Source of the DNA: Desulfovibrio sp.
GTDB lineage: Bacteria; Desulfobacterota; Desulfovibrionia; Desulfovibrionales; Desulfovibrionaceae
Direction: 5' to 3'
DNA length: 63,054 nt
Assembly (NCBI GenBank): GCA_022839785.1
Contig: JALHJW010000014.1
Span: 1-63,054 of the forward strand
The notes under the pieces were generated by a model. It had not been told where the DNA came from. It did no database searches and saw nothing but the letters and a program-made list of their open reading frames with translations. Below are positions 25,280 to 31,980 of this stretch, piece by piece. Each line of letters starts with the position of its first letter. The first letter of the stretch is position 1. The translations under genes were made by a program, and so were the position numbers.

Positions 25280-25836
25280 GATCCGCTCCTGGCGGCAAAA
25301 CGTTCGAAGATTTTGCGCACTTCGTCCTTGCCCTGGATGCCGTGCGGGAGGAAGGACAGCTTGCCCTTGGGCAGCATGCGCGGCCCCAGGTCCATGTCGG
25401 TCCAGAATCGGCCGGTGCGCGCCACGAAGGCGGCCACGAGGCCGAGTTCGAAGACCCTGCCGTGCCTGCGCATGGAATCCAGGAAGCAGTCCCAGAAGGT
25501 CTTCACCGCGGGCTCGGAGACGTAGCCCTCGCGCCGCGCCATGTGGCGCATGACGTCCATCACCCGGGCCACGTCGATCTCGTTCGGGCAGCGGGTGGTG
25601 CAGCTCTCGCAGGAGGCGCACAGCCACAGGGACCTGGCGCTCAGGGCCTTCTCCCTGCGGCCGGTCTGGACCAGACGCATCATCTGGCTGACGGGGATGT
25701 CGTAGACGAAGGTGTAGGGACAGCCGGCCGTGCAGTTGCCGCACTGGTAGCACAGGGACAGATTCTGCCCGCTTTCCGCCTGGACCTGGGCCACGAAGGC
25801 CGGATCGTAGGCCTTCCGCATGTCGATCGTTTCCAT
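25276..25836 (-). CDS. hdrC: HdrC, two-[4Fe-4S] ferredoxin subunit
   Basis: 186 residues. Two classical cluster motifs, CYQCGNCTAGCPY (about 29-41) and CASCESCTTRCPN, precede a helical C-terminal half. It passes electrons from HdrA to HdrB. It starts at ATG 25836-25834, 111 nt after the adh stop. That gap contains an 11-bp GC hairpin (25875-25902), the largest break inside the otherwise overlapping hdr-flx block. The stop overlaps hdrB. Confidence 0.92.
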   Translation of the reverse strand: METIDMRKAYDPAFVAQVQAESGQNLSLCYQCGNCTAGCPYTFVYDIPVSQMMRLVQTGRREKALSARSLWLCASCESCTTRCPNEIDVARVMDVMRHMARREGYVSEPAVKTFWDCFLDSMRRHGRVFELGLVAAFVARTGRFWTDMDLGPRMLPKGKLSFLPHGIQGKDEVRKIFERFAARSGS

Positions 25837-25874
25837 TGCGATCCTTGCGCCGTGTTCGGTTTGCGTCCCCTGGG

Positions 25875-25902
25875 CCGGGAGGGCGCGTGGACGCCCTCCC
25901 GG
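25875..25902 (-). other. Intercistronic hairpin between adh and hdrC
   Basis: An 11-bp perfect GC-rich stem (25875-25885 against 25892-25902) with a 6-nt loop lies between the adh stop (25948) and the hdrC start (25836). There is no T-run, so it is more likely an RNA-stability or partial-termination element than a full terminator. It could allow more adh than hdr-flx message. Confidence 0.55.
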
Positions 25903-25947
25903 CGGGGGGAGGCGGGGGACGGCACGGCGTTGCCGTCCCCCCGCATG

Positions 25948-27120
25948 TTACAGTGCGGCCTTGTAGATCGCGGCCACGTCCCTGTCGGTCGGGCAGCGGG
26001 GGTTGGTGAAGCCGCACGCGTCCTTTTGCGCGTTCTTGGTCATGACATCAATATCCTCGGCCCGCACGTTTTTCCCGTAGCGCTTGCCGAGTTCGACCAG
26101 ACCGCCGGGGATGCCGACGTCGGCGGAGAGTTCCTTGATCGCGGCGAGGCAGCGCTCGGCGGCCTTGCGCGGCGACAGGCCCGCGATGTTCTCGCCCATG
26201 ATCTCGGCCATCTTGGCGAAGCGCTCCACGCGCGCGATGAGGTTGAAGCCCTCGACGTGGGGCAGCAGGATGGCGTTGCACTCGCCGTGCGGCAGGTCGT
26301 AGAAGCCGCCGAGCTGGTGCGCCATGGCGTGGACGTGGCCCAGGCTGGCGTTGTTGAAGGCCATGCCCGCCAGGTACTGGGCGAAGCACATGCCCTCGCG
26401 GGCCTCCATGTCCTTGCCGTTGGCCACGGCCTTGCGCAGATATTTGAAGATGAGCTCGATGGACTTCTCGGCGCAGGCGTCGGTCATGGGCGTGGCGATG
26501 GTGGAGACGTAGGCCTCCACGGCGTGGGTCAGGGCGTCCATGCCGGTGGCCGCGGTCAGGGACGGGGGCATGCCCACCATGAGAACGGGGTCGTCGATGG
26601 CGCAGGCCGGGGTCACGCGCCAGTCCACGATGGCCATCTTCACCTTGCGGCTGGTGTCCGTGATGATGCAAAAGCGCGTCATCTCGGAGGCGGTGCCGGC
26701 GGTGGTGTTCACGGCCAGGTACGGAGGCATGGGCTTGGTGGATTTGTCCACGCCCTCGTAGTCGTGGATCCTGCCGCCGTTGGACACGACCAGGCCGATG
26801 CCCTTGCCGCAGTCGTGCGAGGAACCGCCGCCCAGGGTGATCAGGCTGTCGCACTTGGCCTTCTTGTAGACGTCCACGCCTTTGGCCACGTTCTCGTCCG
26901 TGGGGTTCGGAATGGTCTCGCTGTAGACCTCGTATTTCATCTTGGCCGCGTCAAGCAGATCGGTGATCTGCTTGGCGATGCCCGCCTTGACGATGCCCTG
27001 GTCCGTGACCAGCAGCGGCTTGGAGCCGCCCAGGGCCTTGATCTTCTCGGGAATGGCCTGGGACGCGCCGACGCCGATCAGGGTGACGCTGGGGATGAAG
27101 AATCCGTAGACCTGTGACAT
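25948..27120 (-). CDS. adh: Iron-containing alcohol (ethanol) dehydrogenase
   Basis: 390 residues, Fe-ADH family. Nucleotide motif GGGSSHDCGKG is near 97-107. Metal ligands are D195, H199 (DALTHAVEA), H264 (GHVHAMAHQ) and H278 (LPHGEC). It oxidises ethanol to acetaldehyde with NAD in the cytoplasm and supplies NADH to FlxA. In D. vulgaris the orthologous neighbour of hdr-flx is the main ethanol dehydrogenase. Start ATG 27120-27118 was chosen over ATG 27129 because AAAGGAG directly abuts the latter but lies 9 nt before the former. A sigma-54 promoter sits about 60 nt upstream. Confidence 0.92.
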   Translation of the reverse strand: MSQVYGFFIPSVTLIGVGASQAIPEKIKALGGSKPLLVTDQGIVKAGIAKQITDLLDAAKMKYEVYSETIPNPTDENVAKGVDVYKKAKCDSLITLGGGSSHDCGKGIGLVVSNGGRIHDYEGVDKSTKPMPPYLAVNTTAGTASEMTRFCIITDTSRKVKMAIVDWRVTPACAIDDPVLMVGMPPSLTAATGMDALTHAVEAYVSTIATPMTDACAEKSIELIFKYLRKAVANGKDMEAREGMCFAQYLAGMAFNNASLGHVHAMAHQLGGFYDLPHGECNAILLPHVEGFNLIARVERFAKMAEIMGENIAGLSPRKAAERCLAAIKELSADVGIPGGLVELGKRYGKNVRAEDIDVMTKNAQKDACGFTNPRCPTDRDVAAIYKAAL

Positions 27121-27179
27121 ACTCGCCATCTCCTTTGGTGATGATTTAGGGAGGTCCTCCATTCGGTGCCTCTCGCTAA

Positions 27180-27195
27180 GGCAACTATCGGACCA
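27180..27195 (-). promoter_or_regulatory. Sigma-54 (-24/-12) promoter of adh and the hdr-flx string
   Basis: The minus-strand sequence TGGTCCGATAGTTGCC fits the TGGCACG-N4-TTGCW consensus. The invariant GG and GC are exactly spaced, with mismatches at consensus positions 4, 5 and 16. The predicted start is near 27168, about 48 nt before the adh ATG. The cluster's last gene is a sigma-54 activator, which strengthens the call. Confidence 0.7.
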
Positions 27196-27451
27196 AACTG
27201 AAATAGTCAGTTTTTCCGAATTGTTGCACATCACGCTCGGTCGTACGGCCGGTCTCCCGGGCCACTTCTGGCCCGCGGCGTCCGCCGCCTCCCTCCCAAT
27301 ACCATCCGCCCCCGGCGACATCCTCAAGGAAAAAATCAATAAAACAGCCATGTTGAGAGATCGCGCGACAAAAGTATCCACTCGCGGCCGCATGGCGGGA
27401 CAAGAAGAAACACCTGGATTGTTTTGCGAAACCCTTCCGGGGTGGATTCCT

Positions 27452-27483
27452 CCCGCTGGGTCGCATTGACCCGGCGGGGTTTT
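27452..27483 (+). terminator. Terminator-like hairpin without an assigned upstream gene
   Basis: An 11-bp stem with one G-T pair (27452-27462 against 27468-27478), a 5-nt loop and a following GTTTT. It points in the plus direction, but no plus-strand gene precedes it. It may end an unannotated RNA or be incidental. Confidence 0.35.
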
Positions 27484-27634
27484 CGCACTGTCTCCTTTTG
27501 ACCACAAGCCCGCGCGCGCCCTCTTGCCGCGCATTTCCGCAAAAGCCGTCCCGGCCAAGAGCCTTTGTTCCTGTCTTGACCGGCTTTTTCAGCTCGTCAC
27601 GGAAAACGCGGCGGCCCGTCCGGAATGGCCGCCC

Positions 27635-27663
27635 TTGCCCGGCCCGCGCCCCTGGCGTATGGT
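27635..27663 (+). promoter_or_regulatory. Promoter-like pair before the rlmM-like gene
   Basis: TTGCCC (27635-27640) and TATGGT (27658-27663) are 17 nt apart. The predicted start (about 27670) falls almost on the ATG at 27673, so the message would be leaderless or nearly so. Confidence 0.4.
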
Positions 27664-27672
27664 CCGGCCGCC

Positions 27673-28707
27673 ATGCCCGCCGCTCCCGGAACATCCCCCG
27701 CGTCCGCGCCGTGCGCGCCCGCGTCTTCGACGCCCGCGTCCCACGGGACCGCGGCCCTCGGGACCGCGTCCCTCGGGCTGGACGAGATCGCCGCGCGCGG
27801 GCCGTTCACGGTCTACCAGGCCGCGCCGGGCTACGCCGGCGACCTGGCGGCCGAGATCGGCCCGGACCTGCTGGCCCGGCGCGACCCCCTGCTCATCGCC
27901 CGGGGCGCGCCGCGCGACCTGGCCTGGGCGCAGAACACCTGGCTTTCGCCGCACGCGGCTCCCATCGCCTCCATCGGCGACGCGGCGCGCAGGCTCAAGG
28001 CGGTGCAGCGCAACTGGCACTGCGTGCCGGTGGGGCATTTCCGGCGCGCCGCCCTGATCGCGGAGAAGCTCCCCAAGGTGGCGGCCCGTCCCCTGGCCTT
28101 TCCCGAGCCCGCGCCCGCCGCGCCGCTGGGGGCGTGGACGCTGTGGGACGAATCCGCCCTGCTGTTTTCCCCGCGCTGCTCCAGCCCCTTTCCGGACGGC
28201 GCGCCGCGCTTCGCCGAGGACCGGGAGACGCCGCCCAACCGGGCCTACCTGAAGCTCTGGGAGCTGCTCACGATCCTGCCCGAGCGGCCGGGGCCGGGGC
28301 AGCTCTGCCTGGACCTTGGCGGCGCGCCGGGAGGCTGGGCCTGGGTCCTGCAGTCGCTGGGGGCGCGGGTCTACTGCATCGACAAGGCCCCCCTGGAGCC
28401 GCGCATCGCGCGGCTGCCGCTGGTGGAGACCTGCCGGGGCAGCGCCTTCGGCCTGGAGCCGGAGACGGCCGGGGCCGTGGACTGGCTTTTTTCCGACGTG
28501 ATCTGCTACCCGGAACGGCTGCTGGGCATGCTGCGGCGCTGGCTGGCGCACGGCGAATGCCGCCGCTACTGCTGCACGGTGAAGCTGCAGGGCGAGACGG
28601 ACGACGCGACGCGCGCGGCCCTGGACGCCCTGCGCGCCATCCCGGGCTCCAGGCTGCTGCACCTTTCCCAGAACAAGCACGAACTCACCTGGGTCAAACT
28701 GTCCTGA
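27673..28707 (+). CDS. RlmM-like 23S rRNA 2'-O-ribose methyltransferase
   Basis: 344 residues. The C-terminal half is an FtsJ/RrmJ-type SAM domain: CLDLGGAPGGWAWVL (motif I), ARVYCIDKAPL, DWLFSDVICYPERL (motif IV with the catalytic Asp) and KLQGETDD. The N-terminal half resembles the THUMP-like region of RlmM, which methylates C2498 of 23S rRNA in E. coli. The first 40 residues are Ala/Pro-rich with no homologous look. The start at ATG 27673 is therefore uncertain (27625 is an alternative), and no ribosome-binding site is obvious. Confidence 0.75.
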   Translation: MPAAPGTSPASAPCAPASSTPASHGTAALGTASLGLDEIAARGPFTVYQAAPGYAGDLAAEIGPDLLARRDPLLIARGAPRDLAWAQNTWLSPHAAPIASIGDAARRLKAVQRNWHCVPVGHFRRAALIAEKLPKVAARPLAFPEPAPAAPLGAWTLWDESALLFSPRCSSPFPDGAPRFAEDRETPPNRAYLKLWELLTILPERPGPGQLCLDLGGAPGGWAWVLQSLGARVYCIDKAPLEPRIARLPLVETCRGSAFGLEPETAGAVDWLFSDVICYPERLLGMLRRWLAHGECRRYCCTVKLQGETDDATRAALDALRAIPGSRLLHLSQNKHELTWVKLS

Positions 28708-28766
28708 CGCCGTCCCCGCCCCCGCCCTCCGGACTCCCCTGGCTCCCGTCCCACGCCTGGTTCACC

Positions 28767-28786
28767 GGCCCCGCGGACGCGGGGCC
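28767..28786 (+). terminator. GC hairpin downstream of the rlmM-like gene
   Basis: An 8-bp perfect stem (28767-28774 against 28779-28786) with a 4-nt loop, about 60 nt after the stop codon. It lacks a T-run, so intrinsic termination is uncertain. Confidence 0.3.
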
Positions 28787-28892
28787 GTCCGCCCGGGCAC
28801 GCCCCCATCCGCATACGTCCTCCGCTCCCGTGCCAAGCCGCGCGCCTCGGCCGAAAAGACGTGCCACACGGCGGTTTTGGGGCCGCCGCGCG

Positions 28893-28921
28893 TTGACGCG
28901 CGGCACGCGCGCTGCTACGCC
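28893..28921 (+). promoter_or_regulatory. Possible promoter of the ABC/DUF4857 operon
   Basis: TTGACG (28893-28898) and TACGCC (28916-28921) are 17 nt apart. The -35 is good and the -10 poor. The predicted start falls at the left edge of the Fur-box-like site 28930-28948, where a bound repressor would block transcription. Confidence 0.35.
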
Positions 28922-28929
28922 TCATTGTC

Positions 28930-28948
28930 GATTTTGATTTTCATTATC
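28930..28948 (+). promoter_or_regulatory. Probable Fur box upstream of the ABC/DUF4857 operon
   Basis: The 19-mer GATTTTGATTTTCATTATC matches the classical Fur consensus (GATAATGATAATCATTATC) at 15 of 19 positions; all four mismatches are A-to-T changes. It stands out as an AT island in GC-rich DNA, 46 nt before the ATG of the ATPase gene. It overlaps an 8-bp perfect inverted repeat (28925-28932 against 28946-28953). Confidence 0.6.
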
Positions 28949-28993
28949 GACAACGGGCGCGGCCGTCCCGGGCGGCGCGCAGGCGGAGGCGGC

Positions 28994-29887
28994 ATGGAGC
29001 AGGAAGCGGCGATCTCGGTGCAGGGGTTGCGCCACCGGTACGGCAGGCGCGTGATCTACGACGGCCTCGATCTTTGCGTGCCGCGCGGCAGGGTGGTGGC
29101 GCTGCTGGGCAAGAACGGCGTGGGCAAGACCACGCTCATCCGCATCCTCATGGGCTTCCTCCGGCCCATGGCCGGGACCTGCCGCGTGCTGGGCGCGCCC
29201 TCGCACGCCCTGGACGAGGCCACGCGCCGCCGCGTCGGGCTGCTCTTCGAGGGCCACGTGGCCTACGACTTCATGACCATCGCCCAGATCGAGCGCTTCC
29301 ACGCCCCCTTCTATCCGGCCTGGAACCGCGACCTCTACTACGATCTGGTCCAGCGCCTGGGCCTGCCGCACGACCACGTCATCGCCCGCATGAGCGAGGG
29401 CCAGCGCTCCCAGGTGGTGCTCGGCCTGCTCATGGCCCAGCGGCCCGAACTGCTCATCCTCGACGACTACTCCATGGGCCTGGACGCCGGATACCGCCGC
29501 CTCTTCGTGGACATGATGGCCGAGTACCTGCGGGACGGCGAACGCACCGTCTTCCTCACCTCGCACGTCATCCAGGACATGGAGCGCTTCGTGGAGGACA
29601 TCGTCTTCCTGGAGCGCGGCGGCGCGGCGCGCCGGTTCGGCCTGCGGGACTTCCTGCGCGACTTTTGCTGCTACCGCCTGCCGAAATCGGCCGGCCGTCC
29701 CCTCCCCGAGCCCGGCGGGAGCGTCCGCAACGTGGAGGAGCACGCCGGGCACGTCGAGATCTTCTCCTTCGCCGCGCCGGACGCCCTGGCCGGGGAGTTG
29801 GCCGCGCGCGGCTGCGCCTGCGACGGACTGGAACGGCTCCCCATGAGCCTTGAAGACGCGTTCATCGGCTACACCGGGAGGTACTGA
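28994..29887 (+). CDS. ABC transporter ATP-binding protein
   Basis: 297 residues. Walker A LLGKNGVGKTTL is near 37-48. The signature loop is degenerate (MSEGQRSQ) and Walker B is LLILDDYSMGLD, where the usual catalytic Glu is replaced by Asp-Tyr. The switch His is in FLTSHVIQDM. The C-terminal 80 residues are an extra domain (about 215-297). It energises the membrane partner encoded next. The ATG follows GGAGGCGG, and the stop is 1 nt before the permease start. The Fur-like box upstream suggests iron repression. Substrate unknown. Confidence 0.85.
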   Translation: MEQEAAISVQGLRHRYGRRVIYDGLDLCVPRGRVVALLGKNGVGKTTLIRILMGFLRPMAGTCRVLGAPSHALDEATRRRVGLLFEGHVAYDFMTIAQIERFHAPFYPAWNRDLYYDLVQRLGLPHDHVIARMSEGQRSQVVLGLLMAQRPELLILDDYSMGLDAGYRRLFVDMMAEYLRDGERTVFLTSHVIQDMERFVEDIVFLERGGAARRFGLRDFLRDFCCYRLPKSAGRPLPEPGGSVRNVEEHAGHVEIFSFAAPDALAGELAARGCACDGLERLPMSLEDAFIGYTGRY

Positions 29888-29888
29888 C

Positions 29889-30554
29889 ATGCTGCGCGCC
29901 GTTCTCGCCAAGGAACTGCACAAGGCCGGACGCTGGCTGGCCGTGCTCCTGGCCGCCAACGCCCTGGCCGCCACCGGGCTCTGGCTGCGGACCCGCACCC
30001 TCTTCCACCGCGAACACGCGGAGATCGTCTGGTATCAGGTCATGCAGCTCGGCCACCCCTTCTGCGACATGCTGCGCCACCTGCCCCTGGCCACGGGCGC
30101 GGGCCTAGCCCTGGCCCAGTTCCTGCCCGAGATGCGCGACGAACGCCTGCGCCTCTCCCTGCATCTGCCCGCGGACTCCTCCCTGCTCATCCTCGCCCAT
30201 CTCGCCGCCGGGCTAGCCGGGCTGGCCGCCTGTCTGGCCGTCCAAGCCGCCGGGATCGCGCTCACCGTCCGCGCTTGGTTCCCGGCCGAGATGACCGGCC
30301 ACGCCCTCGCCCTCTGGACCCCCCGGGCCCTGGCCGGGGCCGCGGGCTACCTCGGCATGGCCCTGGTGCTGCTCGAACCCTCCTTCCTCCGCCGTCTGAC
30401 CAATGTCTGCATCGCCGCGGCCGCCGCGGGGCTCTTCCTCCTCCCGCCCCAAGGCGGAATCCCCCTCTCCCTCTGGAGCGCCGCCAGCCTGCCGCTGCTC
30501 GCCCTGGCCGTGCTGCATCCCGTGGGCCGCTACCGCAACAGGAAGGTGGACTGA
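29889..30554 (+). CDS. ABC-2-like membrane subunit
   Basis: 221 residues. Six hydrophobic segments are visible near 15-33, 66-82, 95-127, 140-160, 166-185 and 190-208, the size and layout of a short ABC-2-type permease. No sequence motif fixes a substrate. It begins 1 nt after the ATPase stop and ends in a TGATG overlap with the DUF4857-type gene, so three proteins probably form one complex in the inner membrane. Confidence 0.75.
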   Translation: MLRAVLAKELHKAGRWLAVLLAANALAATGLWLRTRTLFHREHAEIVWYQVMQLGHPFCDMLRHLPLATGAGLALAQFLPEMRDERLRLSLHLPADSSLLILAHLAAGLAGLAACLAVQAAGIALTVRAWFPAEMTGHALALWTPRALAGAAGYLGMALVLLEPSFLRRLTNVCIAAAAAGLFLLPPQGGIPLSLWSAASLPLLALAVLHPVGRYRNRKVD

Positions 30555-31822
30555 TGCTGCAACCTCTCGCCAAGCCCTGTCTCGCCGCGCTGCTCGTCGG
30601 CCTGCTCGCCGTCCATCTGCCCGCCCTGGCCGCCGCCCTTTTCGAGCCCGCCCCGGAATCCGTCCACCTGCTCCACAGCCCGGTGCTGGACGCCTTCGTC
30701 TGGAAGGAGAAGGTCGCCGTGGTCCCGCCCGAGGCCGCGGCCAAGAACGAGGACCATCACCAGGACTTCGTCTACCGCGACGAGCACGGAACCTATTACT
30801 CCCGCGTCGAGTTCGAACGCCTGCTCCCCTTCATCTACTACAAGAACATGGAACTCTGGGGCCTGCTGCCCATCGGGCTGCACGGCCGCTCCTTCGACGC
30901 CGGGAGCATCCGCGACGACCGCCGCGTCATGGAGCTTCCCGCCGCCGGATTGCGCGCCCGCGGCCCGGACCGCGCCCTGGTCCCGCTCCTCGAATCCGCC
31001 CCGGACGCGGCCCGCCTCGTCTTCCCCGAGGACCGCTACCGCCTCGCCCAGGACGGCCTGCAGTTCATCAACGCCGACACCAACCAGGAGGACCAGGACC
31101 TCAGCCGCGAGTTCACCCAGGCCCTGCGCCGGGCCGGATTCGTCTTCCCCGCGCGCCTCACGGCCGGACGCCACACCATCCTCAAGCCCTACGACGCCGG
31201 GCACATGCTCGTGGACGCGAACGGCGCGGTCTTCCACCTCAGGCGCGCGCGGGGACGGCCCGTGGCCGTGCGCACGCCCATCCCGCCCGAACTGGACACC
31301 CGCTTCATCGAGATCATCGAAAGCGCCCGGCGCGACCACCTCGGGCTGCTCCTGGACGGACGCGGCGGCCTGCACGTCCTGGACGCCGACTACACCCTGC
31401 ACGCCCTGTCCCTGCCCGGCTACGACCCCGCGCGCATGGACTTCAGGCTGATCCTCGACCCGCTCTTCGCCACCGCCGTCTACGGCGACGCCGCCGCCAT
31501 CCACGGCGTGGCCATGGACCGCGCCTTCACCCCCCTGCGCCGCCACTCCCACGACATCGTCCCGGCCGTCCCCGCGACCCTGCGCATCGCCATGGACATC
31601 GCCTTCCCCTTCCGCCTCGCGCCCGCGTCCCTGCCCGGCGACGGCCCCGCCTGGCGGGCCGGAAGCGCCTGGTCCCTGCTCGGCATGCTCGCCTCCGTCG
31701 CCGCCCTGGCCGCGATCCGCCACGTCCGGGGCCAGGGCGCGGGCGGTCTGGCCGGACTCGCCCTGGCCGCCTGCTGCGGCGTCTACGGCCTGGCCGCCGC
31801 GTTGCTCGTGCTGGAGGACTAG
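30554..31822 (+). CDS. Membrane-anchored DUF4857-like protein of the ABC operon
   Basis: 422 residues. An N-terminal signal/anchor (about 8-30) is followed by a large presumably extracytoplasmic domain and two C-terminal membrane helices (about 370-392 and 398-418). The domain is rich in aromatic and charged residues (FYYKNMELWG-like stretch, RYRLAQDGLQFINADTNQED). Proteins of this type accompany two-gene ABC systems. The DUF4857 name is my recollection of such operons and not verified. The start overlaps the permease stop. The gene ends 8 nt before copy 3 of the palindromic repeat. Confidence 0.6.
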   Translation: MLQPLAKPCLAALLVGLLAVHLPALAAALFEPAPESVHLLHSPVLDAFVWKEKVAVVPPEAAAKNEDHHQDFVYRDEHGTYYSRVEFERLLPFIYYKNMELWGLLPIGLHGRSFDAGSIRDDRRVMELPAAGLRARGPDRALVPLLESAPDAARLVFPEDRYRLAQDGLQFINADTNQEDQDLSREFTQALRRAGFVFPARLTAGRHTILKPYDAGHMLVDANGAVFHLRRARGRPVAVRTPIPPELDTRFIEIIESARRDHLGLLLDGRGGLHVLDADYTLHALSLPGYDPARMDFRLILDPLFATAVYGDAAAIHGVAMDRAFTPLRRHSHDIVPAVPATLRIAMDIAFPFRLAPASLPGDGPAWRAGSAWSLLGMLASVAALAAIRHVRGQGAGGLAGLALAACCGVYGLAAALLVLED

Positions 31823-31829
31823 TGCGACG

Positions 31830-31861
31830 TCCGCGCAAGACGCAAAGCCGTAGTGTGCGGA
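31830..31861. repeat. Palindromic intergenic repeat, copy 3
   Basis: The same element as 1-32 and 13844-13875, with the same flank (GACGT before the left arm, GGACCGCT after the right), but more diverged: arms 31830-31842 and 31849-31861 have three mismatches. It lies between the convergent ABC-operon and histidine-kinase genes. Confidence 0.65.
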
Positions 31862-31911
31862 GGACCGCTGTGCTGCTGTCGCCATCCGTAGGATTCGCGG
31901 AGAAGAGGGGA

Positions 31912-31980
31912 GGAGCCGCCTTCGGCTCCCCAGGCCCCTTGGGCCTGAGGTCCCCTGAGGTCCCCCCGGCCTCAGGCCGG
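31912..31980. other. Hairpin series at the convergent ends of the ABC operon and kinase gene
   Basis: Hairpins occur at 31912-31929 (7 bp) and 31931-31947 (7 bp), then a tandem TGAGGTCCCC direct repeat, then CCGGCCT/AGGCCGG at 31966-31980, which overlaps the kinase stop. As at the left edge of the window, a hairpin series follows the palindromic repeat. Confidence 0.45.

Larger units (their letters stand above)
27130..27672. other. 543-nt divergent intergenic region between adh and the rlmM-like gene
   Basis: No gene is supported here. On the adh side it holds the sigma-54 promoter (27180-27195) and, just upstream, a 15-bp sequence with 5-bp inverted arms (ACTGA/TCAGT, 27197-27211). It also holds an imperfect CGTACG-centred palindrome near 27239-27252 that could be activator sites. 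27320-27360 is unusually AT-rich. A terminator-like hairpin on the plus strand lies at 27452-27483. The right end carries the promoter for the methyltransferase gene. Confidence 0.5.

Noticed and set aside
27121..27129. ATG 27129 as the adh start
   Set aside because: AAAGGAG directly abuts this ATG, leaving no spacing. The next ATG (27120) is 9 nt from the same site and gives the usual family N-terminus.
28708..28993. tRNA or other structured RNA gene in the GC-rich gap before the ABC operon
   Set aside because: Only a short hairpin, a promoter-like pair and the Fur-like site were found. No cloverleaf or known RNA pattern fits.
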